Shown here: positions 21,144 through 29,985 of the stretch, piece by piece
Position numbering within the stretch: the first letter of the stretch is position 1
Layout: the number at the start of each line of letters is the position of its first letter
NCBI RefSeq assembly: GCF_003026455.1
Contig: NZ_PYMB01000014.1
Span: forward strand, 1 to 64,000
Direction: 5' to 3'
DNA: 64,000 nt
Source: Photobacterium rosenbergii
Lineage (GTDB): Bacteria; Pseudomonadota; Gammaproteobacteria; Enterobacterales; Vibrionaceae
Notes under the pieces: generated by a model
Told to the model about the DNA's origin: nothing
The model's input: only the letters and a program-made list of their open reading frames with translations
The model's database searches: none
Translations under genes and position numbers: made by a program

Positions 21144-21465
21144 ATTAGCAGCGATAGCCATGGCATGGCTAATGATGACACTGGTACCGGTACAGGCCGC
21201 GCAGGATCCGACAGCGCCTTTAGGCTGGCAGGCACCAGCGGTCAAGTCCAGTCCGTCACGGGCACGCCTGCCGCAGTTGCAGGGCATTTTTTGCGAGCAG
21301 GATGGCCAGGCATGCCGGGCGATTCTTAACAGTGTGTCTGTCGGGACCGGCGGACGGATCAGTGGTTATACCTTGAGCCAAGTGACAGATGATTACGTCA
21401 TCTTGCAACGGGGTGGTCGGCAGTGGCGACTAGATATGTTCGCCGATAACGTAAAGTCAGAGTAG
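21133..21465 (+). CDS. mshK: MSHA biogenesis protein MshK (PilP-like)
   Basis: A 110-residue periplasmic protein with a signal peptide ending near VQA (residue 22). The remainder resembles a short PilP/GspC-type domain (GRISGYTLSQVTDDYVILQR) that would contact the secretin. The start is TTG 21133 or GTG 21136; GAGG 21122-21125 favours these over an internal ATG. It overlaps the end of mshJ. Confidence 0.85.
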   Translation: MVVRLAAIAMAWLMMTLVPVQAAQDPTAPLGWQAPAVKSSPSRARLPQLQGIFCEQDGQACRAILNSVSVGTGGRISGYTLSQVTDDYVILQRGGRQWRLDMFADNVKSE

Positions 21466-21482
21466 AACAATAAGTGGTAAAC

Positions 21483-23159
21483 ATGCGTGGATTAATTGTA
21501 GCTGTTGTCATAGCTTCCCTGGCAGGATGCTCGACCAATATGGGACACCGAGATCCGGTGGAAGTGAAAGGTGCCCTGAATCAGGCCGCCAACGAAGCAA
21601 ACAGCAGGCCGTTGATGGATTTGCCGACAGCGGTAAGCAACGATTTGATGCCTGGCCTTGATGGTATGGACTATGCCAGCCAGACAGTGCTTGAAAAGCG
21701 CTTCAGGGTCAACGCCCGCAATGTTGAAGCCAAGGCTTTCTTCGGTAGCCTAGTGAAAGGGACGCCTTTCAATATGGTGATCCACCCGGAGGTTCAAGGG
21801 CGTATTTCCCTTACCTTACGTGATGTGACGCTAGATGAAGTACTGTCTGTAGTCTCTGATATCTACGGGTACAACACCACCCGCAAGGGCAATATCATCC
21901 AGGTTTTCCCGGCGACCCTGCGCACCGAAGTGATCCCGGTTGACTACCTACAGTTGCAGCGTAGGGGTGTTTCCCTGACCACGCTGACAACAGGCTCGAT
22001 TACCAATAGCGATACTGGCAACTCGGGTAGTTCAAGTAATAGCTCGAACAGCAGCAATAACAACAGCAACAATAGCGGTAGTAACAACAGCTCAAGCACG
22101 ACCACAGGCGGTACTACGATCCAGACCACGTCGGAAAGTGATTTCTGGGCCCAGCTAGAGAAAGCGGTACAGGCCATGATCGGTAGCGGCCAGGGACGCA
22201 GTATTGTTGTTTCGCCTCAGGCGAGCTTGATCTCGGTCCGTGCGTATCCAAACGAATTGCGCGAAGTAAAAGAATTCCTCGGCGTTTCCCAGAAGCGTCT
22301 CAAGCGTCAGGTGGTACTTGAAGCCAAGATCATGGAAGTCACCTTGAGTGATGGCTACCAACAAGGGATCAACTGGAGCAATATCACCAAGAGCATCGGC
22401 GGCACAGATATTATTTTCGGCCGCGGAAGTATCACAGATGCCAATGGCAATATTCCGACCTTACCGGGTGCCGACCCGATTGCTGCGCTATTGGGCGGTC
22501 AGACCAACATTACTATCTCAGACGGTAACTTCGATGCGGTGCTGAGCTTCCTTGATACCCAGGGTGATCTAAACGTGCTATCTAGCCCGCGTGTCACTGC
22601 GGCGAATAACCAGAAAGCAGTGATCAAAGTGGGTAGTGATCAGTACTTCGTGACTGATGTATCGGGTGGTGAAGTCAACAGTGATGGTGGCACGGCTTCG
22701 CCAGATATCGAGCTGACGCCATTTTTCTCCGGTATTTCTTTGGATGTAACACCACAAATCGGTGATGAAGGCAGTGTCTTGCTCCATGTTCACCCTGCGG
22801 TTATCGATGTTGAAACGGAAGTACGCGACATTGCCCTAGGTGAAACTTTTGGTACTTATCAGTTACCGCTGGCCAAGAGCTCTATCCGTGAGTCTGACTC
22901 GGTGATCCATGCCCGTTCTGGCGATGTGGTGGTGATCGGTGGTCTGATGAAATCTGCAACGACCGATCAAGTCTCTAAAGTCCCGCTACTGGGTGATATC
23001 CCTATGCTGGGCCACCTGTTCCGCAATGTGAACAAGCTGCAGACCAAAACCGAGTTGGTGATCTTGCTGAAACCGACAGTGGTTGGTGAGCAGACCTGGC
23101 AACAGGAAGTGGAACGTTCTCGCGCCTTGATCAACGAGTGGTTCCCTGAAGAGGGTTAA
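21483..23159 (+). CDS. mshL: MSHA secretin MshL
   Basis: A 558-residue outer-membrane secretin through which the pilus exits. It starts with a lipoprotein signal (MRGLIVAVVIASLAGC, Cys about residue 16). N-domains follow (LDEVLSVVSDIYGYNTTRKG), then a low-complexity Ser/Asn/Thr linker near residues 175-215, and a secretin core (LNVLSSPRVTAANNQKAVIKVG; VIGGLMKSATTDQVSKVPLLG). I start at ATG 21483 because it gives a compact lipoprotein signal; GTG 21474 would add three residues. Membership in the same operon as mshM is clear from the 3-bp gap. Confidence 0.95.
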   Translation: MRGLIVAVVIASLAGCSTNMGHRDPVEVKGALNQAANEANSRPLMDLPTAVSNDLMPGLDGMDYASQTVLEKRFRVNARNVEAKAFFGSLVKGTPFNMVIHPEVQGRISLTLRDVTLDEVLSVVSDIYGYNTTRKGNIIQVFPATLRTEVIPVDYLQLQRRGVSLTTLTTGSITNSDTGNSGSSSNSSNSSNNNSNNSGSNNSSSTTTGGTTIQTTSESDFWAQLEKAVQAMIGSGQGRSIVVSPQASLISVRAYPNELREVKEFLGVSQKRLKRQVVLEAKIMEVTLSDGYQQGINWSNITKSIGGTDIIFGRGSITDANGNIPTLPGADPIAALLGGQTNITISDGNFDAVLSFLDTQGDLNVLSSPRVTAANNQKAVIKVGSDQYFVTDVSGGEVNSDGGTASPDIELTPFFSGISLDVTPQIGDEGSVLLHVHPAVIDVETEVRDIALGETFGTYQLPLAKSSIRESDSVIHARSGDVVVIGGLMKSATTDQVSKVPLLGDIPMLGHLFRNVNKLQTKTELVILLKPTVVGEQTWQQEVERSRALINEWFPEEG

Positions 23160-23162
23160 ACC

Positions 23163-24005
23163 ATGTACCTCGAGCATTTCGGCATGGTGTCAGCGCCATT
23201 TGGCCTGACACCAAACACTCACTTTTTCCATGCCTTGCCGCCACACCTGGAGGCGATTGATACCACCTTGGCGGCATTGGATATGGGCGAGGGGATCATT
23301 CAGATCGCTGGGGAAGTGGGTACGGGGAAAACCCTAGTGTGTCGGATGCTGATCAATCAACTTCCCGAGCACTTTGAGCTTGCCTACCTGCCGACGCCGG
23401 CTGAGAGTGGTTCTGCATTACGGGTCGCTTTATCTCGTGAGTTGGGACTGGAAGGCGAGGGCGATAACAGTCTGTTGGCAGATAGGTTGCAACAGGCTCT
23501 ACTGTCACGCAAGGCGGTCGGCAAAACCGTAGTGGTGATCATTGATGAAGCTCAGGCCTTGCCCGATGATGCCCTAGAGGCTATCCGCCTGTTGGGTAAT
23601 CTGGAAACTGAGCAGGAAAAACTGCTGCACATTGTCTTACTGGGCCAACCCGAGCTTGATAAACAATTGGCGAGGCAAGAATTGCGTCAGTTCCGCCAGC
23701 GGATCACTTTCCGTAGTGAACTAAGGCCTCTAAACCTGGCTGAAACCATCGCCTATATCGAGCATCGCTTACAGACCGCAGGTGTCCAAAAAGAGGTGTT
23801 TGCCTTACCACAGGGCAAGGCGATATGGCAGGCCAGTGATGGCATTCCAAGACTGATTAACCAACTGTGTCATAAGGCGTTGATCGCCGCATACAGTGAA
23901 AACAAATTAATGGTTGGACGTGATGAGGTGCTAGTGGCAATCCGCGATACCTTGGGCGCACGCCAGCCAAGATGGACATACCCGGTGCTGTGGGGATGGC
24001 AATAG
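23163..24005 (+). CDS. mshM: MSHA biogenesis ATPase MshM (ExeA-like)
   Basis: A 280-residue AAA ATPase of the ExeA/GspA family. Walker A is GEVGTGKT (about 46-53), Walker B VVVIIDEAQALP, with an arginine-rich LRQFRQRITF sensor region. The N-terminus YLEHFGMVSAPFGLTPN is the family hallmark. ExeA-type proteins help insert the secretin across peptidoglycan; the C-terminal peptidoglycan-binding domain of ExeA is absent here, as in other MshM. It sits between the secretin gene and mshN, with gaps of only 3 bases on each side. Confidence 0.93.
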   Translation: MYLEHFGMVSAPFGLTPNTHFFHALPPHLEAIDTTLAALDMGEGIIQIAGEVGTGKTLVCRMLINQLPEHFELAYLPTPAESGSALRVALSRELGLEGEGDNSLLADRLQQALLSRKAVGKTVVVIIDEAQALPDDALEAIRLLGNLETEQEKLLHIVLLGQPELDKQLARQELRQFRQRITFRSELRPLNLAETIAYIEHRLQTAGVQKEVFALPQGKAIWQASDGIPRLINQLCHKALIAAYSENKLMVGRDEVLVAIRDTLGARQPRWTYPVLWGWQ

Positions 24006-24008
24006 ATC

Positions 24009-25250
24009 ATGAGTGAACTGAATAAAAAACTGAGCGCGCTAAGCCGCAAGCAGGGCCAGCAAAATGGCATGGCGTACAGTGATATCAAACCGGCAACGAT
24101 AAAACCGGTGAAGCAAGCGAATCTGAAACCATGGGCAGCACTGGGCGTATTAAGCCTAGGTGCTGTGATGGGGATCGGTGGCTGGCAACTGTGGCAGAGC
24201 GAGGAGCCGGTGAGTGAAGTCGTTAAGGCGGTTAGCCCTGTAGCGACGGCAGAAGCCGCTTCCCCCTCATTCGCTGCCGAGGCTCCGTCTATCGCAAAAG
24301 CTGAAGTTGATAAAACAGAGAACAAAGTGGCTGAGCCACAGGTTGTAGCCAATATACCAACGCTTGAACAAGAGGTTGTCGAGCAGAAAATGGCTAGTAA
24401 ACCTGTTGAGACAAAAGCGGCTGTTGCAACTAAACCAGAAGCCAAAACCAAACCTGCTCCCACGGTTTCAGCACCAAAAGCAGTGACGCCGACAGTCACG
24501 GCATCTAAAGCGCCACAACAAAAAGTCGCAACAGCATCGGCAGTGAAGGCAGCGAGGTCTCAGCCAATGAATCCAGCCGTGGCAACGGATAGTGTTGATG
24601 GGCTCCAGCAAAGTAACGAAATAGTCATAGAGGACGGTGACGAGAGCTTGATGATTGAAACCGTCGAGCTTGATTCAGGTCAACTGGCCCAAATCGAATA
24701 CAAGCGAGCAGAGAAAGCGCTTAAAGAGGGCGATAGCCGCAAGGCGATTGGCTACCTAGAGACTGCCGTCAAATACAACCCACAGTGGATCACTGCCCGC
24801 CAGAAGTTGGCCGCGCTGTATTACGGTAGGGGTGATTCCCGCCGTGCGATTACCACGTTGCAACAAGGCTTGGTATTAGATTCCAACCAGCCGGATCTGC
24901 GTCTGACCATGGCTAAGTTGCTGGTTAATGAATCACAGCAGCAGGCCGCATTGAATGTATTAAGCCAGATGCCTTCTTATACCCATAGCGGTTATCTGGC
25001 GATGCGTGGGGCGCTTGCTCAGCAGCTAAACCAAAATGATCTGGCCCTTAGCAGTTACCAACACTTGGTGAAAGCGGAACCTTATGATGGCCGCTGGTGG
25101 CTAGGGCTTGGAGTAGCACTAGAGCGAGGCCAAGAGTTGGAGCAGGCAGAAGAAGCTTACCAGCAAGCATTGCAGATGGGGCAGATTTCCGGTGAGACAC
25201 AACAGTTTATCCGTCAGCGTCTGGCGGTGCTTGCAAATAGTAAGGGGTAA
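24009..25250 (+). CDS. mshN: MSHA biogenesis protein MshN (TPR protein)
   Basis: A 413-residue bitopic protein. A cytoplasmic N-terminus (about 38 residues) precedes one membrane segment (about 40-58). An Ala/Lys/Pro/Val-rich linker runs to about 200, and tetratricopeptide repeats cover about 225-410 (for example AEKALKEGDSRKAIGYLETA and GDSRRAITTLQQGLVLDSNQ). The layout resembles the GspB/TonB-like partner of ExeA-type ATPases, so it probably works with MshM on secretin assembly. It ends 2 bases before mshE. Confidence 0.9.
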   Translation: MSELNKKLSALSRKQGQQNGMAYSDIKPATIKPVKQANLKPWAALGVLSLGAVMGIGGWQLWQSEEPVSEVVKAVSPVATAEAASPSFAAEAPSIAKAEVDKTENKVAEPQVVANIPTLEQEVVEQKMASKPVETKAAVATKPEAKTKPAPTVSAPKAVTPTVTASKAPQQKVATASAVKAARSQPMNPAVATDSVDGLQQSNEIVIEDGDESLMIETVELDSGQLAQIEYKRAEKALKEGDSRKAIGYLETAVKYNPQWITARQKLAALYYGRGDSRRAITTLQQGLVLDSNQPDLRLTMAKLLVNESQQQAALNVLSQMPSYTHSGYLAMRGALAQQLNQNDLALSSYQHLVKAEPYDGRWWLGLGVALERGQELEQAEEAYQQALQMGQISGETQQFIRQRLAVLANSKG

Positions 25251-25252
25251 CC

Positions 25253-26968
25253 ATGGCACTTCGACTACGTAAACGCCTCGGCGACCTGCTGATAGAAGAG
25301 GGGATTGTTACTCAGGACATGCTCGAACAGGCGCTGGATAACCAGCAATCTACCGGCCGCAAGCTGGGTGATACCCTGATCAGCATGGGGTTCCTGAGCG
25401 AGCAGCAGATGCTGCAGTTCCTTTCCCGTCAATTGGACATCCCTTTGGTGGATCTTAACCGCCTGACAGTCGATACCAATGCGGTCGCCTTGCTGGCTGA
25501 AGTACATGCCCGCCGCCTGCGAGCCTTGGTGATCAGTGAACATGACGGCATGGTACGGGTAGCCATGAGTGATCCGGCAGACTTGGCGGCACAAGAAGCC
25601 GTCTACGATCAGTTGGGCCAATACCGTATTGAGTTGGTAATAGCCTCTGAGCGCCAACTCATCACCGCTTTTGACCGCTATTACCGCCGTACCCAGGAAA
25701 TCGTCTCGTTCGCCGAGCAGTTGCAGGCCGAGCACCAGCACCATTCAGAATATGCCTTTGGCTTGGATGATAACGATAATGATGAAGTCACCGTCGTTAA
25801 GCTTATCAACTCGCTTTTTGAGGATGCGATCCAGGTTGGCGCGTCGGATATCCATATCGAACCGGATAGCGATGTATTACGTATCCGCCAGCGTATCGAT
25901 GGTGTATTGCACGAAACTCTGCTTAAGGAATCCGGCGTTGCATCAGCCTTGGTGCTGCGTCTGAAACTGATGGGTAGTCTGGATATTTCCGAGAAACGCT
26001 TGCCGCAGGATGGCCGTTTCAATATGTCGGTTCGCGGTCAGTCGGTTGATGTCCGTCTTTCAACCATGCCGGTCCAGCATGGCGAGTCGGTGGTGATGCG
26101 TTTGCTCAACCAGTCGGCGGGGATCCTCAGCCTTGAGCAGGTTGGCATGCCGGAAGATATCTTGCTGCGCTTCCGTCGCCAACTGCGCCGCCCGCACGGC
26201 ATGATTCTGGTTACCGGCCCGACGGGATCGGGCAAGACAACCACCTTGTACGGCGCGCTTAGCGAATTGAACCAACCGGGCAAGAAACTGATCACCGCCG
26301 AAGACCCGGTGGAATATCGCTTGCCACGGGTTAACCAGGTACAGGTTAACAGCAAGATAGGCCTCAATTTCTCATCGATTCTGCGTACTTTCCTGCGTCA
26401 GGATCCCGATATCATCCTAGTCGGTGAGATGCGCGATCAGGAAACCGTCGAGATTGGTTTGCGCTCTGCCCTGACTGGCCACTTGGTTCTTTCTACCTTG
26501 CACACCAATGATGCGGTAGACAGTGCCCTGCGGATGATTGATATGGAAGCGCCGGGTTACCTAGTTGCCAGTGCCGTACGTGCGGTGTTGGCCCAGCGCC
26601 TTGTTCGCCGGGTCTGCAAAGATTGTGCAACCGAGCATGAAATAGAGCCGGACAAACAGCAATGGCTAATGGCTCGCTTCCCGCACCTAACCGAAACAAC
26701 TTTCCGCAAAGGACGAGGCTGCCAGACCTGTAACTTCACCGGTTACCGTGGCCGTATTGGGGTGTTCGAGCTACTGGAAATGCGCCCGGATATGATGGAT
26801 GCGCTGCGTGCTGGAGATGCGGTGCACTTCAGCCAGATTGCCCGCCAGTCGCAGGGTTACAAACCTCTGATTGAGTCGGCGATGGAGTTGGCACAGCAAG
26901 GCGTAACCAGCCTTGATGAAGTGCTGCTACTTGGCGAAGGCGATGAACACAACAGCTATGTGTTGTAA
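25253..26968 (+). CDS. mshE: MSHA pilus extension ATPase MshE
   Basis: A 571-residue GspE/PilB-type ATPase that powers pilus extension. The N-terminal MshEN motif (RLGDLLIEEGIVTQDMLEQA then LGDTLISMGFLSEQQMLQFL, residues about 8-62) is the c-di-GMP-binding fold characterised in V. cholerae MshE. Walker A is GPTGSGKTT, the Asp box follows, Walker B is ILVGEMRD, the His box LSTLHTNDA, and a tetracysteine zinc site is formed by CKDC and CQTC. Pilus output is thus expected to rise with c-di-GMP. Confidence 0.96.
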   Translation: MALRLRKRLGDLLIEEGIVTQDMLEQALDNQQSTGRKLGDTLISMGFLSEQQMLQFLSRQLDIPLVDLNRLTVDTNAVALLAEVHARRLRALVISEHDGMVRVAMSDPADLAAQEAVYDQLGQYRIELVIASERQLITAFDRYYRRTQEIVSFAEQLQAEHQHHSEYAFGLDDNDNDEVTVVKLINSLFEDAIQVGASDIHIEPDSDVLRIRQRIDGVLHETLLKESGVASALVLRLKLMGSLDISEKRLPQDGRFNMSVRGQSVDVRLSTMPVQHGESVVMRLLNQSAGILSLEQVGMPEDILLRFRRQLRRPHGMILVTGPTGSGKTTTLYGALSELNQPGKKLITAEDPVEYRLPRVNQVQVNSKIGLNFSSILRTFLRQDPDIILVGEMRDQETVEIGLRSALTGHLVLSTLHTNDAVDSALRMIDMEAPGYLVASAVRAVLAQRLVRRVCKDCATEHEIEPDKQQWLMARFPHLTETTFRKGRGCQTCNFTGYRGRIGVFELLEMRPDMMDALRAGDAVHFSQIARQSQGYKPLIESAMELAQQGVTSLDEVLLLGEGDEHNSYVL

Positions 26969-26997
26969 CGGCGGGTAGGGGCTTTTAGGGGTATAGC

Positions 26998-28218
26998 ATG
27001 GCAGTATTTAATTACCGTGGCCGAAGCAGCCAAGGCGATATCAAGCGTGGGCAGTTGGAAGCGGCTTCGCAGGACGCGGCGGCAGATATTCTGATGCGTC
27101 AGGGGGTCATTCCGCTGGAAATCCGCGAAGGCAAGGCCAAGTCGGCTGGGCTGGATATCGATCGCTTGTTCAAAAGCCGTATTCCGCTCGAAGTGCTGGT
27201 CATTTTTTGTCGCCAACTCTATAGCCTGACCAAAGCAGGTGTCCCCCTGCTGCGTGCAGTACGCGGATTAGGCCAGAGTGCCAGCCATCCTTTGATGCGT
27301 GAAACCTTGGATGCCGTAGTGGTTGAACTGACCAACGGTAAATCGCTGTCGGCCTCGATGAAAGAACATCCAAGGGTGTTCTCCGAGTTGTTCGTCTCGA
27401 TGATCAGCGTAGGCGAAAATACAGGTCGCCTGGATGAAACCCTGCTTCAACTGGCGCAGTATTTCGAGCAGGAGATGGAAACCCGCCGCCGGATAAAATC
27501 GGCGATGCGTTACCCGACCTTTGTCCTAATTGCGATTACCTTGGCGATGTCGGTCCTTAATATCAAGGTGATCCCGCAGTTTGCCTCTATGTTCAGTCGC
27601 TTCGGCGTTGAATTGCCATTGCCGACCCGCATCCTGATTGCCACCTCGAACTTCTTTGTTCATTACTGGCCTTTGATGCTCGGGGCGGTGGTGGTGAGTT
27701 GGATTGCTCTCAAGGCGTGGCGTCAAACACCTGCCGGTGGCGAGAAGTGGGATAAATTCCGGTTAAAAGTGCCAATTGTGGGCGATATTGTCAACCGCGC
27801 CCAGCTATCACGGTTTTCTCGAACTTTCTCACTAATGATACGTGCTGGGGTACCGCTCAATCAGGCGATCCAGATGTCGGCGGAATCCCTCGGCAACAAC
27901 TACCTGGAAAACCGTTTGATCGAGATGAAAAATGGTATCGAAAGCGGTAGCAGTATTGCAGCGATGGCCCGCCAATCAGGGGTATTTACGCCATTAGTGC
28001 TGCAGATGATTGCCGTTGGTGAAGAGACCGGGCAGGTTGACGATCTGCTGCTTGAAGTTTCCGACTTCTATGACCGTGAAGTGGATTATGACCTTAAAAC
28101 CCTGACGGCACGTATCGAACCTATCTTGCTGTTTATCGTCGCGATTATGGTGCTGGTACTGGCACTAGGTATCTTCCTGCCAATGTGGAGCCTGCTTGAT
28201 GTTGCGCGCGGTGGCTAA
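26998..28218 (+). CDS. mshG: MSHA platform protein MshG
   Basis: A 406-residue GspF/PilC-type inner-membrane platform protein with two repeated GspF domains (LTKAGVPLLRAVRGLGQS and MIRAGVPLNQAIQMSAESLG). Three membrane segments lie near residues 170-190, 215-240 and 375-400. It couples the MshE ATPase to pilin insertion. The last 20 bases overlap mshF. Confidence 0.95.
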   Translation: MAVFNYRGRSSQGDIKRGQLEAASQDAAADILMRQGVIPLEIREGKAKSAGLDIDRLFKSRIPLEVLVIFCRQLYSLTKAGVPLLRAVRGLGQSASHPLMRETLDAVVVELTNGKSLSASMKEHPRVFSELFVSMISVGENTGRLDETLLQLAQYFEQEMETRRRIKSAMRYPTFVLIAITLAMSVLNIKVIPQFASMFSRFGVELPLPTRILIATSNFFVHYWPLMLGAVVVSWIALKAWRQTPAGGEKWDKFRLKVPIVGDIVNRAQLSRFSRTFSLMIRAGVPLNQAIQMSAESLGNNYLENRLIEMKNGIESGSSIAAMARQSGVFTPLVLQMIAVGEETGQVDDLLLEVSDFYDREVDYDLKTLTARIEPILLFIVAIMVLVLALGIFLPMWSLLDVARGG

Positions 28219-28681
28219 CCTGAAGTATTTCGCCCATGTGCGCTGGTTTATCTGGGGTGGTGTCATTTTCCTGATGGTCTGGACCCTGCTTGTCGAGTGG
28301 CATAGGGTCAATGAAGAGGCTGAGCGTACCCGGGTCAATTTATTGGCACAAACCATGACCCGAAGTGCATCGGCTTTGCGCCAGAAATGGGAACTGGAAA
28401 ATAGGCCGAGTCACTCCAAAACCAACGGCATTGAATATTCATTTACCCATAAAGGCTGGCCGATAATTTTACAAAATGACCATGTTGATTGTGCTCAAAT
28501 GTGGAATTTATTGTCATCTCGGCAGCGTCCCGTCGATTATTTAAGCCTTATCGATAAAAAAGAAATGAGATCAGACCTTTATAATTCATGTTATTTCCAA
28601 ATTAATGACGGAAAATGGCTAGCATTATTTTATGAAAATGAGACAATACACACCAACGGTTTTTTGACGCTTTCCGAATAG
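28199..28681 (+). CDS. mshF: MSHA biogenesis protein MshF
   Basis: A 160-residue bitopic protein: membrane segment at about 14-32 (FIWGGVIFLMVWTLLVEWH), then a short helical stalk and a variable periplasmic domain. Identified mainly by position between mshG and mshB and by its N-terminal layout; MshF is poorly conserved and its role is unclear. The start is ATG 28199, inside the mshG reading frame. Base composition changes within the gene: the first 220 bases resemble the GC-richer upstream genes, while the rest from about 28420 is clearly AT-rich. Confidence 0.8.
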   Translation: MLRAVANLKYFAHVRWFIWGGVIFLMVWTLLVEWHRVNEEAERTRVNLLAQTMTRSASALRQKWELENRPSHSKTNGIEYSFTHKGWPIILQNDHVDCAQMWNLLSSRQRPVDYLSLIDKKEMRSDLYNSCYFQINDGKWLALFYENETIHTNGFLTLSE

Positions 28682-28724
28682 CGGTGACGTCGATTTGACA
28701 AAAACAAAAAAAGGGTGAGTAAAG

Positions 28725-29315
28725 ATGAAAAAGCAAGGCGGTTTTTCGTTGGTGGAGTTGGTGATTGTCATTATCGTGGTTGGCCTGCTGGCAGTAGTTG
28801 CATTACCGCGATTCCTGAACGTGACGGATGAAGCTAAAAAAGCACAAATTGAAGGTGTTGCGGGTAGCTACGCAACAGCGGTTTTATCTGCGCGTGCACA
28901 GTGGGAGGCTTATGGCCGCCCGCAAGATGGTAGCCACAATAAAGTCAATTACGATGGTACAGAATTCTATCTTTCAACAATTGATAACAGCACGAACAGT
29001 TTCTTAAGCCGTGAAGGTTACCCAGTTTCAAAAGCAACTCGCAATGTTTCAAATATGAAAGTTGATGATTGTGAAGTGTTGATAAAAGAGCTTTTGCAAA
29101 ACCCACTTCAAGTCACTAGAGATACAGGTGCGGTCGGTAATGGTAACTATCAATATTTCGTTGATGAACTGAAAGGCTCAGGTGATGACACCGAGTGCCG
29201 TTACTACCAGTTATCATCGTCGGATTCTAAGGGGAATACTGTCAACCCAACTTCTGGCCATTTCTTCTCTTACAAGCCTGCTTTGGGTCAGGTAACTGTA
29301 ACCTTTAAATCATAA
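28725..29315 (+). CDS. mshB: MSHA minor pilin MshB
   Basis: A 196-residue type IVa prepilin. The leader MKKQGG is cut before F7 by the prepilin peptidase; Glu5 of the mature protein is in FSLVELVIVII. Two Cys (CEVLIKELL and TECRYY) could form the C-terminal disulfide loop. It precedes the major pilin gene and shares its N-terminal plan. Codon use is AT-rich compared with mshE and mshG. Confidence 0.92.
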   Translation: MKKQGGFSLVELVIVIIVVGLLAVVALPRFLNVTDEAKKAQIEGVAGSYATAVLSARAQWEAYGRPQDGSHNKVNYDGTEFYLSTIDNSTNSFLSREGYPVSKATRNVSNMKVDDCEVLIKELLQNPLQVTRDTGAVGNGNYQYFVDELKGSGDDTECRYYQLSSSDSKGNTVNPTSGHFFSYKPALGQVTVTFKS

Positions 29316-29331
29316 ACATTAGGAGTAATTT

Positions 29332-29886
29332 ATGAAACGTCAAGGCGGTTTTACGCTAATTGAAATGGTTGTGGTAATTGTCATTCTGGGTATCCTTGCC
29401 GTGACTGCAGCACCACGTTTTTTGAACTTGCAGAGTGACGCGCGAGCATCGACACTTGAGGGCTTAAAAGGCGCGATTAATGGAGCTACCGGTATCGTAT
29501 TTGGTAAGGCTGCTATTGATGGCGTTGAGCTGAATGATGGTGGTACTACTTCTGTTGTTGTAAACGGAATTAAGACTAGCTTTGGATATCCAACAGCAGA
29601 AGCTGATGGTGTAACTGCTGCACTTAAGCTTGATACTGAGAGTGAGTGGATTGATGGTTACAGCACAGAATCCAATAAGACTCGTGCTGCTATTTACACC
29701 CAAAATAATAAGGCACTTACAGATTCTGATGGTTGGGCAAACAAAACAGATCAAGAGCGCTTTACTCTGATAAAAGGTAAAAATTGCTACGTGGAGTATG
29801 TTGAGGCTCATAATTCTACTGGTGGCGACCCTGAGAAAACAACGTTTAATGAACCTAAATTAAACGTTGTAAGTACTGGCTGTTAA
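29332..29886 (+). CDS. mshA: MSHA major pilin MshA
   Basis: A 184-residue type IVa prepilin and likely the main pilus subunit. Leader MKRQGG, cleavage before FTLIEMVVVIVILG, Glu at mature position 5. The C-terminal Cys pair (KNCYVEYVE and final STGC) would form the D-region loop. The globular part is rich in Thr, Asp and Asn and AT-rich at DNA level, as expected of a fast-evolving surface protein. A strong AGGAG ribosome site sits 7 bases before the ATG. Two large hairpins follow the stop and separate it from mshC, which fits a need for more mshA than downstream message. Confidence 0.93.
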   Translation: MKRQGGFTLIEMVVVIVILGILAVTAAPRFLNLQSDARASTLEGLKGAINGATGIVFGKAAIDGVELNDGGTTSVVVNGIKTSFGYPTAEADGVTAALKLDTESEWIDGYSTESNKTRAAIYTQNNKALTDSDGWANKTDQERFTLIKGKNCYVEYVEAHNSTGGDPEKTTFNEPKLNVVSTGC

Positions 29887-29888
29887 TC

Positions 29889-29957
29889 AATAAATAGCGC
29901 TCCCCGGAGCGCTATTTATTCAGGGCAATAGTTTTCATTATTGCCCTGAATAAATAG
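29889..29957 (+). promoter_or_regulatory. two overlapping, mutually exclusive hairpins after mshA
   Basis: Hairpin 1 is a perfect palindrome: AATAAATAGCGCTCC (29889-29903) against GGAGCGCTATTTATT (29906-29920). Hairpin 2 has 19-bp perfect arms: CTATTTATTCAGGGCAATA (29912-29930) against 29939-29957, loop of 8. The 9-base segment 29912-29920 is used by both, so full forms cannot coexist. Neither is followed by a long T run. It starts within 3 bases of the mshA stop and ends 28 bases before mshC. Likely roles are 3'-end protection of mshA mRNA and partial termination; switching is a hypothesis. Confidence 0.8.
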
Positions 29958-29985
29958 AAACCTTAAATAACTTCCCGGGTGACTC

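Noticed and set aside
21944..22177. Leu/Val-rich 77-codon minus-strand frame inside mshL
   Set aside because: It is the complement of the Ser/Asn linker codons of MshL.
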